A DNA stretch of 64,000 nucleotides from Siphonobacter curvatus (GTDB lineage Bacteria > Bacteroidota > Bacteroidia > Cytophagales > Spirosomataceae): positions 62,001 through 126,000 of the forward strand of contig NZ_PTRA01000005.1 of NCBI RefSeq assembly GCF_002943425.1. Direction: 5' to 3'. The notes under the pieces were generated by a model, which saw only the letters and a program-made list of their open reading frames with translations, had not been told where the DNA came from and made no database searches. A program made the translations under genes and the position numbers. Shown piece after piece: positions 38,159 to 47,261 of this stretch (the stretch's first letter is position 1; each line of letters begins with the position of its first letter).

Positions 38159-38887
38159 ATGAAAATTACAATTGCGGATACTGTCGATGAAACGCTGCGA
38201 AATCTAGCGGTATTTTTTGTAGAAACGGCCCAGCGGAATATCCAGGAAAAAGGCCGCTTTTCAGTAGCTCTGTCGGGGGGAAGTTCGCCCAAGAAGTTGT
38301 ATGAGTTACTAGTAGCCCATCACGCCCATGATCTGGACTGGAAAAAAGTACATTTCTTTTTCGGTGATGAGCGGTACGTACCCCATACGGATCCGGACAG
38401 TAACTACCTGATGGCGAAGCAAACGCTGTTTGATCCGCTTTTTATTAATCCTCTGCAAGTATATGCGGTCGATACCAGCCTGGAACCCAAGCAGGCGGCT
38501 GAAGCGTATACGGAGACCATTCTAAAGTTCTTTAATGGTGAGAAGCTAAGCTTTGATCTCATCCTGCTCGGATTGGGAGATAATTCGCATACGGCTTCCC
38601 TGTTTCCTTACACCAGCATTCTGGCGGATGATTCACAATCCGTGAAAGAAGTATTTCTCAATGATCAGGGCGTGTACCGCATCTCGTTTACGGCTCCCCT
38701 GATTAATCAGGCAGATCGTACGGCTTTTCTGGTTTATGGAGCTGGAAAGGCGGAGGCGGTTCGCCACGTAATTGAAGATCCAATCGATATTGAGCAATTC
38801 CCTGCTCAACTTATTATACCCGTTAATGGCTATCTGGACTGGTTTCTGGATCGGGCGGCGGCGGCGGAGTTGTCGATGCATTACTAA
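38159..38887 (+). CDS. pgl: 6-phosphogluconolactonase
   Basis: The 242-residue protein of the PGL/NagB family has ALSGGSSPKKLYELL (about 37-51), FFFGDERYVPHTDPDSNY and a C-terminal LILLGLGDNSHTASLFP, where the family has GxGxDGHTASLFP; the usual D-G is D-N here. It hydrolyses the lactone made by zwf. It is the last gene of the cluster and is followed by a strong terminator. Confidence 0.94.
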   Translation: MKITIADTVDETLRNLAVFFVETAQRNIQEKGRFSVALSGGSSPKKLYELLVAHHAHDLDWKKVHFFFGDERYVPHTDPDSNYLMAKQTLFDPLFINPLQVYAVDTSLEPKQAAEAYTETILKFFNGEKLSFDLILLGLGDNSHTASLFPYTSILADDSQSVKEVFLNDQGVYRISFTAPLINQADRTAFLVYGAGKAEAVRHVIEDPIDIEQFPAQLIIPVNGYLDWFLDRAAAAELSMHY

Positions 38888-38923
38888 GAAAGCCTGGCGG
38901 AGCTTTCTCCGGTTTTCTGCTAG

Positions 38924-38952
38924 CGTTCGGCCCCTTGGGTCGAACGTTTTTT
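38924..38952 (+). terminator. Terminator of the pentose-phosphate cluster
   Basis: CGTTCGGCCC and GGGTCGAACG pair (one G-T) around a short loop and are followed by six T's. Confidence 0.85.
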
Positions 38953-38953
38953 G

Positions 38954-39715
38954 TTAAATCCAGCCTTCGCGGACGGCTTTGGCGACCAATTCAGCTGAGC
39001 TGCGTACCTCTGCCTTACCCAACATATTCTTCCGGTGCCGATCTACCGTTTCCTTGGTAATGCACAGTAAGTCAGCGATTTGTTTGCTGGCGTACCCGGA
39101 TACGATGGCTCGTAGTACTTCTTTTTCCCGGTGACTCAAGATTTCTTTCCGAGTGATAAATACATGCTCAATCGGCATGTTCAAATACGAAGGCTCCCCA
39201 TCGATTCCCACGAAAGAAAGCACCGAAGAGCCCGTTGCTTTCAAATGTGAAATGTCAGTATGTACACCAAGCGTACGTACATTTTCACCATACTGAATGA
39301 CTACAATTTGTTGTAAAATTCGGGCATACTGACCGTTTTTTTTCCGTAAGCGGTAATCGTAACTCACTTTGTACTTGTAGACTTTTTCCGGTGCAATCTG
39401 ATTAAAGAACTCCACCACACTGTTCTCGTGATTCAAAAAGACAGAAACATCATCGGGGTGCAGGTGATCAAGGACGTAGGGCAGGGTAAATTCCTCGGAT
39501 GAACAACCGAGTACTTCATTAACGGAATCACTGGTGTACTCAATTTGACCCGTACGACAATTGAAAAGGTAGTAGTAATAAGGGCCTAAATGGAATAAGT
39601 CCAGAATGGATTTGAAGTTTTCAATGGAGTCCATGACCTCCAGGCGGTCGGTCGGTACATTCCGATTGATACGATCCCAGATTTTCCGGGCTTCGTGGTA
39701 CGTTGGCGTTTGCAT
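38954..39715 (-). CDS. PAS-domain LuxR-type transcriptional regulator
   Basis: The 253-residue protein has a PAS domain (about 40-150: YYYLFNCRTGQIEYTSDSVN, LDHLHPDDVSVFLNHENSVV) and a C-terminal LuxR helix-turn-helix (about 190-253: LSHREKEVLRAIVSGYASKQ, IADLLCITKETVDRHRKNML). It is convergent with the pentose-phosphate cluster across the terminator and has a 352-base upstream region on its own side. The signal sensed and its targets are unknown. Confidence 0.93.
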   Translation of the reverse strand: MQTPTYHEARKIWDRINRNVPTDRLEVMDSIENFKSILDLFHLGPYYYYLFNCRTGQIEYTSDSVNEVLGCSSEEFTLPYVLDHLHPDDVSVFLNHENSVVEFFNQIAPEKVYKYKVSYDYRLRKKNGQYARILQQIVVIQYGENVRTLGVHTDISHLKATGSSVLSFVGIDGEPSYLNMPIEHVFITRKEILSHREKEVLRAIVSGYASKQIADLLCITKETVDRHRKNMLGKAEVRSSAELVAKAVREGWI

Positions 39716-40067
39716 AGGGTGTAGGTGTTAGCTGAGAAGGCTAAGTAAATATATTAATATCAGTGGATTAACTATTACTTATTGCTTAAGCTCTGGCCCC
39801 TTACCAGCCTTTCTTGCAAATTGTTTTAGAGAAAACGGTTCTTTTTAAGAAGTTCTTCTCAAGAAGAATTACGTACTTTTTGAGTGGAAGTAATCAGATA
39901 ACTGACGGCTAAGCATAAAATTAAATTTTTGAAAAATTTATGCTTAGGTTGGGTTAGGTAGGCTTAGCCGAGCCAGGAGAAGATAGTAAGAATGGATTGT
40001 CTAGAGCGGGCACAGTTTTATTTAGCCTATAGCCTTCTATCTCTGCGGAGAATTGCCCATTTAAGCC
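39716..40067. other. 352-base intergenic region with AT-rich hairpin
   Basis: This spacer contains the promoters of the LuxR gene (minus) and the LEA gene (plus). CTAAGCATAAA (39909-39919) pairs with TTTATGCTTAG (39937-39947), and the inner ATTTTT/AAAAAT continues the stem. No coding frame was recognised. Confidence 0.5.
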
Positions 40068-40994
40068 ATGAAAAATAAAGCGTTCCTCTGGATTCTGTTG
40101 CTAGCCTTAGTTGGACTGGCTGGTTGGTTTTTCTATCAACGGTACGCAGAAAAAAATGCAAATCCCGTGTCGGGTCTTAAACCCCGGGTGGGGGTAAGTA
40201 TTGCCGAAATTCATTCCATTACGGATTCGAAAATGGATGTAAACCTGAAAGTGCTAATCGACAATCCACTTCCGCTTGGACTCAGCATTCAGGATTTTGC
40301 CTATACGGTACGCGTAGATGGTGTAAAAATCGCGGAAAGTGACTATGCCAAGCCCATTGAGCTTAAAGCTCAGGATAGTAGTGTCGTAACCGTCCCCACA
40401 CAAATTAAGCTGGATGCGTTTTCATCCATCGCCAAAAAAGGAGAAGCCCGCGGGCAGGATAGTGCAACCTATCAAATTGCTGCACTATTTCATCTGGCTA
40501 AACCCTTCCTAGGTAAGGATACATTGCGGCTGGAAGCCGAGAAACGGTTGCCCTTATTTCACCTCCCGGAAATTCAGTTGGTGGGTTATGATGTGGAAAA
40601 ATTTCGTTTGAAAAACACGGATCTTGATCTTCAGATTCGATTCATCAATAAAAATGACTTTGACATTAGCTTCAAAGACATGACTTATTCCGTTGATCTC
40701 GGTAAGGAAGGCAACACGATTCGGGGGCAATCGTCGGGGGTTACTATAGTACCCGCCCGAAGTAACAAAGTATATACGATTCCGGTACAACTGACGGTAG
40801 GAAAGATGTTGAAAGCCAGCGTGCAAATGTTGTTCAAAGGTAAGGATTTTCCGTATGCCCTGCACCTGGACTGTAAAATGGCATCCACTAACGATATGTT
40901 AAAGAATAGCCAAATGAAAACCGTTATACGTGGCAATCTGGAAGATATCGAAGGCCTTAAAAAGACGGTTGAAGTAAAACCAAAGAAAGATTAA
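40068..40994 (+). CDS. LEA-2/WHy-domain membrane-anchored protein
   Basis: The 308-residue protein has an N-terminal membrane anchor (AFLWILLLALVGLAGWFFYQ, about 4-23) and two tandem LEA type 2/WHy-like domains: about 40-150 (DSKMDVNLKVLIDNPLPLGL) and about 175-290 (TDLDLQIRFINKNDFDISFK). The conserved N-P/N-x-F pattern after a beta strand is present in both. Such proteins are linked with desiccation or envelope stress, and their action is largely unknown. The next gene begins 20 bases later. Confidence 0.82.
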   Translation: MKNKAFLWILLLALVGLAGWFFYQRYAEKNANPVSGLKPRVGVSIAEIHSITDSKMDVNLKVLIDNPLPLGLSIQDFAYTVRVDGVKIAESDYAKPIELKAQDSSVVTVPTQIKLDAFSSIAKKGEARGQDSATYQIAALFHLAKPFLGKDTLRLEAEKRLPLFHLPEIQLVGYDVEKFRLKNTDLDLQIRFINKNDFDISFKDMTYSVDLGKEGNTIRGQSSGVTIVPARSNKVYTIPVQLTVGKMLKASVQMLFKGKDFPYALHLDCKMASTNDMLKNSQMKTVIRGNLEDIEGLKKTVEVKPKKD

Positions 40995-41013
40995 CCTTTC
41001 ATGACCCACACGT

Positions 41014-42186
41014 TTGAAGCAAAAGAACGACTTAGCCCGAGGGAATGACGAACGGGGGCAAACCATTGCTGATCGCTGGATTGAACCTTTTTATGACTTA
41101 GTGATCGGTACCGTCATTGGTCAACTGGCCGATGTATTTACGGGAGCCGTCTACGCGAAGGAGTACCTGCATTTTTGCAGTCTCTTCATTCCGGCCTGGT
41201 GGCTATGGACGGGTTTTTCGTTGTACTTTGATCGGTTTGATCGAAATGCCCGCTTCCAGCAGGCTCTGCTTTTACTGAGTCTGATTCCTATCATTTTACT
41301 TTCCGTGAAGGCTCCCGATACGCTAGAGGGAGACGTGGCGGGATTTACCTGGTTTTACGCGGCAGCCCGTATCCTCTTGCTGGGGTTGTACGTATATACC
41401 ATTTGGGTAGATGAAGAGGCCCGAAAGCCCGCCCGTTACTTGCTGATAGGCTATAGTTTGGGTCTGGTTTTCTGGATTGTCGGGGGGACTACCCAAAATC
41501 ACGTCTGGCAGGTGATCAGTATAGCTATTGAATTGGCCACGCCCTGGTTAGCCCGGAAATCGCTGGAGAAGATTGCCCCTACCGAACAACATTTCCCCCA
41601 ACGACTGGGCATGTTTACGCTCATCGTAGTCGAGCAGAATGTGATGGGGTTATCCACTTCACTAAGCGAGGGACTTTGGCATCCGTACCGACTCATTGCG
41701 GCGGGCTGCGGATTAGTACTGGTGATTTTGCTCTGGTGGTGGTATTTCTTCCATCAGGAAGAATTTCTTAATGGTCGTCTTAAAGGCAATGGGTTACGGT
41801 ATTCTTTCGGGCATCTGCCGCTCTATTTGGGTACGGGTACGATGGCGATCGGGGTGACGGCCGCTATTGATGATAACGATACATCCTGGTGGATGCTGGT
41901 TTGGGGAATGACGCTGTATCTGGCCGCTATGAGCTGGATGAGCCTGAAAAAGATAAACGCCGCTCGTCGCCGTCCGTATGTATGGCTGACCGGGATTACG
42001 GTGGCCATCATGTGGAGTACAGCCTACCTGATTCAGCTGGGTTGGGAAACGTTGGTAGCAATAACCGGGATTTATGGTCTGTATTTGTTGTTAGCGTATC
42101 GTATCATTAAAGATCAGGGCGAACCAGTACCCGATGATCTGAGTGATACGGAAGATGATTCGAAGCAGCCCTTGCAAATTGGGTAA
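41014..42186 (+). CDS. Low-temperature-requirement A (LtrA)-like membrane protein
   Basis: A 390-residue, roughly ten-helix membrane protein of the LtrA family. Typical features are the N-terminal WIEPFYDLVIGTVIGQLADV (family E-x-F-x-D-L) and LGMFTLIVVEQNVMGLSTSL, matching the conserved ERFGLFTIIVLGE region with Q replacing the usual E positions. The role of LtrA proteins is unclear. No ATG exists in this frame near the start, so I use TTG at 41014; the ATG at 41001 lies in another frame and runs into a stop at 41046. A frameshift or a non-ATG start are both possible. Confidence 0.75.
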   Translation: MKQKNDLARGNDERGQTIADRWIEPFYDLVIGTVIGQLADVFTGAVYAKEYLHFCSLFIPAWWLWTGFSLYFDRFDRNARFQQALLLLSLIPIILLSVKAPDTLEGDVAGFTWFYAAARILLLGLYVYTIWVDEEARKPARYLLIGYSLGLVFWIVGGTTQNHVWQVISIAIELATPWLARKSLEKIAPTEQHFPQRLGMFTLIVVEQNVMGLSTSLSEGLWHPYRLIAAGCGLVLVILLWWWYFFHQEEFLNGRLKGNGLRYSFGHLPLYLGTGTMAIGVTAAIDDNDTSWWMLVWGMTLYLAAMSWMSLKKINAARRRPYVWLTGITVAIMWSTAYLIQLGWETLVAITGIYGLYLLLAYRIIKDQGEPVPDDLSDTEDDSKQPLQIG

Positions 42187-42203
42187 ACAGACAGCGTTTA
42201 ACA

Positions 42204-42232
42204 AAAAAGCCGGTGATTAGAGCCGGCTTTTT
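42204..42232 (+). terminator. Intrinsic terminator after ltrA-like gene
   Basis: AAAAAGCCGG and CCGGCTTTTT pair around a short loop, followed by a T-tract. Confidence 0.85.
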
Positions 42233-42356
42233 GTCAAAGAAATAAGATCAAATTTTTAGCCATGCCGAGAAAATCAACCGCTATTCCTGTAACTCCAATG
42301 GCCCATGAATTAGGTTGTGAGAGGTTACTGAACGATTCACGGTCAAAAATGCGACG

Positions 42357-42641
42357 TATTGTGCTTCGCCAGCGGCGGGAAAAGGGGGATCGCTAGCCAT
42401 GATCGGCGGCGGAGCTCTGGCGGATGTCCTGGAGAAAAATAATGGCGATTACAAGGCTGCCTTTGATGCTTATAATCAAGGATTACGGTTGTTTATAGAA
42501 GAAGTGTAGGCCGAGGCTAAAGAGAATGTAACCAAGTATTGGGTCACTAGAACGCAGGAGGCAATCCGGGAAAGAAAGGAGGGAGGGTTGTTAGAACGAA
42601 GCACCCGAATGGCAAGAATGAAAGAGTGTTTCAACGAGTAG
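42357..42641 (+). pseudogene. Remnant of an FAD-dependent monooxygenase (C-terminal part)
   Basis: Read in one frame this stretch encodes YCASPAAGKGGSLAMIGGG and then ALADVLEKNNGDYKAAFDAY, NQGLRLFIEEV, a stop at the TAG following it, and then in the same frame AEAKENVTKYWVTRTQEAIR. This resembles the C-terminal part of TetX-like flavoprotein monooxygenases (GDAA-type FAD motif region, ending with RPFIEEVQAEA). The usual Q is a TAG stop here. The first two thirds of the enzyme are missing, so it is a decayed fragment. It lies just after the LtrA terminator and before the AT-rich unknown gene. Confidence 0.6.
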
Positions 42642-42934
42642 TTGCAGCACAAGTATCATTCTTAGCCCTTCCTGCTACTGACTGAACAATTAAAATAAAA
42701 GTAGTTTCGCCATTATCCACCTACTAGTACTACTGAACGGCAAGGGCTGAATAAAAAGGCTTCTTCGCAGCATCAATGAAGTGAATCTGCTCACTGACTT
42801 ACCAAAGCCTAATCAACTACGTCAATGTTAGCTTCAATGATGTCCTGCTTTTCCATCTTTTTGATTTGGCGACGAGGTATGTATCGGTTATAAATTTTCA
42901 TTTTAAACGCAACAGTACAATATTATATCCAGTT

Positions 42935-44053
42935 TTAATTTTGAAACAGTTTCAAAAATTCAGGATAAATATCATCAATTTTTTTATCAGGATTTTCAGA
43001 ACGAACTTTCAATAATTTTTCAGTGAATTCCTGCATCTTAGGAAAACCTCTTTCTTTCATCAAAAGAATAACATTTTCTTTCGCTGAAAGAAAATCTTTA
43101 GTATCGTAATTGTCTTTGCAATACAATACAAAAACACCAAAGGTCATGTATTCATCAAAGACTTTTATAGGATTCGGATACGCCGAAATACCTTCTATGC
43201 CTTCATTTGTCCACGCTTTCCGGTCTTTAAAATACTGATTGATCGTTTCCTGGTTTGCGATCGTTGGTTTCTTAACATAATTGTGATCAATTTCGGTAAA
43301 CATTACTCTGGTGTTAAACAATTCATTTTCACGTTCCGAAAGTTTTTCCAACTTATCGAGCGGCGGCAAAACCATATAAATGAGCTTGAAATTGTTGTTT
43401 ACAAAATCACCCGTATAATTCAAGCTGTTGATTAGCGGTGAGCAAAAAATGGCGTAACTGTTCTGTACTGTTTTAAAATTTTTTTCCAACCACTTCCATT
43501 GTTTACCAAGATTTGCATTTTTTTCATAATTGGAAACAATCTCTGCGTAATAGGGCTTGTGGCTCTTATAAAATTCTCTGAACTTCGATTTCCTGGCGAA
43601 GTCTTCAATTGACGTTTTGTAAGTAGTGATCGGGTTTTCGGTGATTTTACTCTTTGAAACAGCAGTCGCCGGGAAATCGAAAATTTTGTTTTTAACTAAT
43701 TTATTTCCTTTAAAATCGTAGGAAATGCCGTTGCCGGTAAGAAAAATATAATTGTAAGCCGAAGCGACCATAAGGGAATCAAAGGTTTTGATGATCGGTT
43801 CATTTTTATAAGGCTTAAAATGAGCAATAACATCTTGATAGTATTTTCCTTTCTGTTCAATCATATCGTCATTTTCTATACCTGATGGGGTAATGGCAAT
43901 CATGATATGAACCAGCTCCTTTACTTCATTAATTTCGATTTTATATTTTCCCTGATTTTCTTTTTTAAACTTTTCTGTAAAATCAACTTTGTATTGTGCT
44001 TTTGAAAAAATAGAAGTTAATAGCAATACTGTTAATAAGAAGATTTTTTTCAT
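42935..44053 (-). CDS. AT-rich secreted protein of unknown function (possible DUF4932)
   Basis: I take ATG 44053, which starts a clean Sec signal (MKKIFLLTVLLLTSIFSKAQ); the upstream ATG at 44128 adds 25 residues with no family character. The mature protein of about 350 residues is rich in Lys, Asn and Ile, and base composition is clearly more AT-rich than the neighbours, suggesting recent transfer. The segment MFTEIDHNYVKKP could correspond to a metal-binding E-x-x-H-like region as in DUF4932 proteins, but I am not sure of the family. Confidence 0.6.
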   Translation of the reverse strand: MKKIFLLTVLLLTSIFSKAQYKVDFTEKFKKENQGKYKIEINEVKELVHIMIAITPSGIENDDMIEQKGKYYQDVIAHFKPYKNEPIIKTFDSLMVASAYNYIFLTGNGISYDFKGNKLVKNKIFDFPATAVSKSKITENPITTYKTSIEDFARKSKFREFYKSHKPYYAEIVSNYEKNANLGKQWKWLEKNFKTVQNSYAIFCSPLINSLNYTGDFVNNNFKLIYMVLPPLDKLEKLSERENELFNTRVMFTEIDHNYVKKPTIANQETINQYFKDRKAWTNEGIEGISAYPNPIKVFDEYMTFGVFVLYCKDNYDTKDFLSAKENVILLMKERGFPKMQEFTEKLLKVRSENPDKKIDDIYPEFLKLFQN

Positions 44054-44649
44054 TATTTTAATGAAATTTATTGTTTTCTTAAGTATGAAAGTCTTTGCCA
44101 AGATAGCGAAGGATGCAGTAAGAAGCATAGCTAACGAATGAAAACCGAAGAAAAACTGTTCAGTTTAATAGGCATAGTGTAAGACCTTTTGATCCTGCTA
44201 ATTTACAAAAAACACTCGCAAAAACAATGGAATTACATCAAATGAACATGGCTTGATAGTGTTGATATTTTTGTTTTGAGCAATGAAATCTAATACTATT
44301 TTTATATTAACGGTGGGTCCGTTTAGAGGGCATTCAACTTGAAAATGAAGCGATCAATAGATCATTAGTCAATGCGGGTTACGCACATAAACATTTTGTC
44401 TGTATAGAACATTTTAAAAAATAACTTGAAGAAATCTGCCCATTCTCGCAGTTGGTTCGCTTAGGTAGAGAAGCTTCTTGAGAACGGTCGGCCTTTATAA
44501 GGTCGTTGCACATCCTCTCAATAATCAGTTCATTTGCCTTTTCCTACCGATACGCTATAGCTCGGCACTCCAGTGTAAGCACGTAAATGTGTACTTTTTC
44601 CGAGAGCGAATTGAGTAGCAATGATTTATACGAAGCTGTAATCCAAAAA
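44054..44649. other. 596-base AT-rich stretch, possible gene remnant
   Basis: A frame from 44311 encodes LEGIQLENEAINRSLVNAGY and HKHFVCIEHFKK, is stopped by TAA at 44424, and then continues with LEEICPFSQLVRLGREAS until a second stop. This looks like an interrupted remnant, but I do not recognise the family. The GH43 start at 44587 is possible but 44650 is preferred. Confidence 0.3.
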
Positions 44650-45633
44650 ATGAAAGTAATTCTAATGTATTGGATCCTTTCGTTGGCCGCCCTGCAGTCC
44701 TATGCACAGGCAAGAAAGGAGATTTTTTTTGCCGATGTAACGATATATGTTGAGAAAGGCAAGTATTACCTAACGGGTTCACAAGCAGGCGGTAGGGGGC
44801 CGCAGGGGTTTGCTTTTTTGGAGTCAAAGGACCTGAAAACATGGGCGGTGCCAGCAATGGCAACCGATTCGCTGGGTATGATCCTGACCAAAGGCGACCA
44901 CACGTTCGGCACGAAAGGCTTTTGGGCACCCCAAATATTCAGCGAGAAGGGCACGTATTATCTGACTTATACCGCTGATGAACAAACCGTATTGGCCCAG
45001 TCAAAATCGTTATTGGGTCCTTACCGACAAAAAGAAGTGAGGCCGATCGATGGCTCTGAGAAAAATATCGATTCCTATATTTTCAAGGATACCGATGGGA
45101 AATACTACCTCTACAGTGTACGCTTTGATAAAGGCAATTATCTGTATGTCGCCGAGTTTGACCTGAAAACCGGAACCATAAAGGCCGAAACCCTGAAACG
45201 ATGTTTTAACCAGACCGAGCCCTGGGAGGCAACGCCTAATTATCAATCAGCACCCATCATGGAAGGACCTACGGTGATAAAATTGAGCAATAAATATTAC
45301 CTGTTTTATTCAGCTAACCATTTTCAGAATATCGACTATGCGATTGGCTATGCGGTGGCCGATTCGCCTTACGGGCCTTGGATAAAGTATAAAAACAACC
45401 CGATCATTCATCGTTCGATCGTTGGCGAAAATGGCTCCGGCCATGGTGACCTGTTTGAAGGAATCGACAAGCAATTATATTACGTGTACCACATTCACAA
45501 CTCATCCGAGAAAGTGGGCCCCCGCCGGACGCGGATCGTACCCGTCGTCAAACAATGGGATAAAAAAGCTGGTATTTACCAGTTTAGCGTAAAAGGAGAT
45601 GCAGTCATTGTCCCAGTAATGGCCGAAAAATAA
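44650..45633 (+). CDS. GH43-type glycoside hydrolase, secreted
   Basis: ATG 44650 gives a Sec signal (MKVILMYWILSLAALQSYAQ) and 327 residues. The five-bladed GH43 fold shows its three acidic residues: D29 (FFADVTIYVEKGKYYLTG), D141 (NIDSYIFKDTDGKYYLYS) and E205 (PIMEGPTVIKLSNKYYLFYS). APQIFSEKGTYYLTYT is another family segment. It probably acts on arabinose- or xylose-containing chains, exact linkage unknown. It neighbours the AT-rich accessory genes, and no SusCD partners are adjacent. Confidence 0.9.
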   Translation: MKVILMYWILSLAALQSYAQARKEIFFADVTIYVEKGKYYLTGSQAGGRGPQGFAFLESKDLKTWAVPAMATDSLGMILTKGDHTFGTKGFWAPQIFSEKGTYYLTYTADEQTVLAQSKSLLGPYRQKEVRPIDGSEKNIDSYIFKDTDGKYYLYSVRFDKGNYLYVAEFDLKTGTIKAETLKRCFNQTEPWEATPNYQSAPIMEGPTVIKLSNKYYLFYSANHFQNIDYAIGYAVADSPYGPWIKYKNNPIIHRSIVGENGSGHGDLFEGIDKQLYYVYHIHNSSEKVGPRRTRIVPVVKQWDKKAGIYQFSVKGDAVIVPVMAEK

Positions 45634-46131
45634 GGTGTGTTGTTGAGGAGCTGGAAGCTACATACGCTAGTGGAAAGCTCTTATACCGATTCTATTTATC
45701 CGTTGGTACTTGGATTCGGAAATGGCAAAAGTATGTGCATGGAACAATCGTCGCTTTTCACCACAGGTCATTTTCAGGCTGAATGCGGGACTATGTAGCT
45801 CCCAAAGGCCACTTTACTTTTTACCAACCGTACCTATAACCCCAAGTTCTATATGAGTGTAAGGGGCTGGTCATGAAAGTTACCTGGAGTTTAATGTTTA
45901 CACCATGCCCTACTTTCAGGAGGTAGTTCAGTTTAGGAAAAGCAATGAAATGCAGTAGAGCAGGAGCGTCTTCCATAACTACTAACTTTTCCTTGCGTAC
46001 AGGAGCCTAAAGGGTATTTGTAGCAAGCCCTGAGAACCGTTCGCCCTATTGATCCAAGAAACCGTTTTCTTTATTCCCAACTGGCCATTCTTTTTTGAGA
46101 AGTGACGTATTCAAACTAACGTTACACACGT
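45634..46131. other. 498-base stretch without a recognisable gene
   Basis: No intact open frame is present. Frames are broken by stops every 20-40 codons. One frame reads LEATYASGKLLYRFYLSVGT before a stop, which may be a remnant, but no family could be named. Confidence 0.4.
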
Positions 46132-47106
46132 ATGGAATACATTCGCTTAGGTAAATCGGGTTTGGTGGTTTCCCGGATCTGTTTGGGAACCATGACCTAC
46201 GGTACGCCCACGGAACGCTGGCCCTGGGCCTTAAACGAAGAGCAAAGTCGCCCTTTTATCCAAAAAGCTCTGGAGCTGGGGATCAACTTTTTTGACACCG
46301 CTGATGTCTACTCCAACGGCAAAAGTGAAGAAGTGGTGGGCCGGGCACTGAAAGCATTGGCCCGCCGCGAAGAAATTGTCTTGGCTACCAAAGTATACAA
46401 CCCCATGGGCCCCGGACACAATGAGCGTGGCCTGTCGCGTAAACACATCATAGCCGCCATTGACGCCAGTTTACAGCGTCTGGGCACGGACTACGTGGAT
46501 CTGTACCAGATTCATCGTTGGGATGATCAAACCCCTATTGAAGAAACGATGGAAGCCCTGCACGACGTCGTTAAAGCCGGTAAAGCCCTATACATCGGAG
46601 CCTCTTCGATGTATGCCTGGCAATTTGCCAAAGCCCAGTATACGGCCGATCTGCACGGCTGGACCCGGTTTGTATCCATGCAGCCGCATTACAACCTGGT
46701 GTACCGGGAAGAAGAACGGGAAATGTTACCCTTTTGTGCCGATCAGCAAATCGGCGTAATTCCCTGGTCTCCCCTGGCACGCGGTCTGTTGTCGGGCGGA
46801 CGCAGCAAGGAGCGTAACGAAACCGAACGAGTCCGTACCGATGCCTTTGGCAAGAGCCTTTACACCGAAGCGGACTTTAGCATTGCTGATCGGGTTACTG
46901 AAGTAGCCCAGCAACGGGGCCTGCCCAATGCCCAGATAGCGCTGGCCTGGATGCTTAGCAAACCTGTCATTACCGCTCCGATTGTGGGAGCCAGTAAACC
47001 GGGTCATCTGGAAGACGCGGTGGCTGCGGTCTCGGTGCAGTTGACTGCCGAGGAAATTCAGCGGTTGGAAGAAGACTACCAGCCCCATTCCATCAAGGGT
47101 CATTAA
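46132..47106 (+). CDS. Aldo/keto reductase
   Basis: A 324-residue NADPH-dependent AKR. The catalytic tetrad is visible: D55, Y60 (FFDTADVYSNGKSEE), K87 (LATKVYNP) and H128 (DLYQIHRWDDQTPIEET). The cofactor region near the C-terminus reads GASKPGHLEDAV. It resembles the Tas/YajO-like branch that reduces aldehydes or keto sugars. It stands alone, followed by a hairpin. Confidence 0.95.
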   Translation: MEYIRLGKSGLVVSRICLGTMTYGTPTERWPWALNEEQSRPFIQKALELGINFFDTADVYSNGKSEEVVGRALKALARREEIVLATKVYNPMGPGHNERGLSRKHIIAAIDASLQRLGTDYVDLYQIHRWDDQTPIEETMEALHDVVKAGKALYIGASSMYAWQFAKAQYTADLHGWTRFVSMQPHYNLVYREEEREMLPFCADQQIGVIPWSPLARGLLSGGRSKERNETERVRTDAFGKSLYTEADFSIADRVTEVAQQRGLPNAQIALAWMLSKPVITAPIVGASKPGHLEDAVAAVSVQLTAEEIQRLEEDYQPHSIKGH

Positions 47107-47116
47107 CTACTAAAAA

Positions 47117-47170
47117 GGCAAGGATCCTGGCTTCGCGATCGCGTGAAGTCGCAGGCCTGGAATCCTTGCC
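47117..47170 (+). other. Composite hairpin after the aldo/keto reductase gene
   Basis: GGCAAGGAT (47117-47125) pairs with ATCCTTGCC (47162-47170), enclosing a second hairpin CTTC...GAAG around CGCGATCGCG (47131-47148). No T-run follows, so it may be a repeat element or a terminator working with Rho. Confidence 0.4.
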
Positions 47171-47261
47171 CTAGTAAGATTAGTACGCAGGTAACCAGAC
47201 TTTTTTCGTGGGAGTGTCTGTAGGACAGCTTATTCAAGTACTGGTTTTGCAGAAATTGATT

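Noticed and set aside
45634-46131. Possible decayed gene
   Set aside because: Several short frames are readable, but I could not name any family and stops are frequent.
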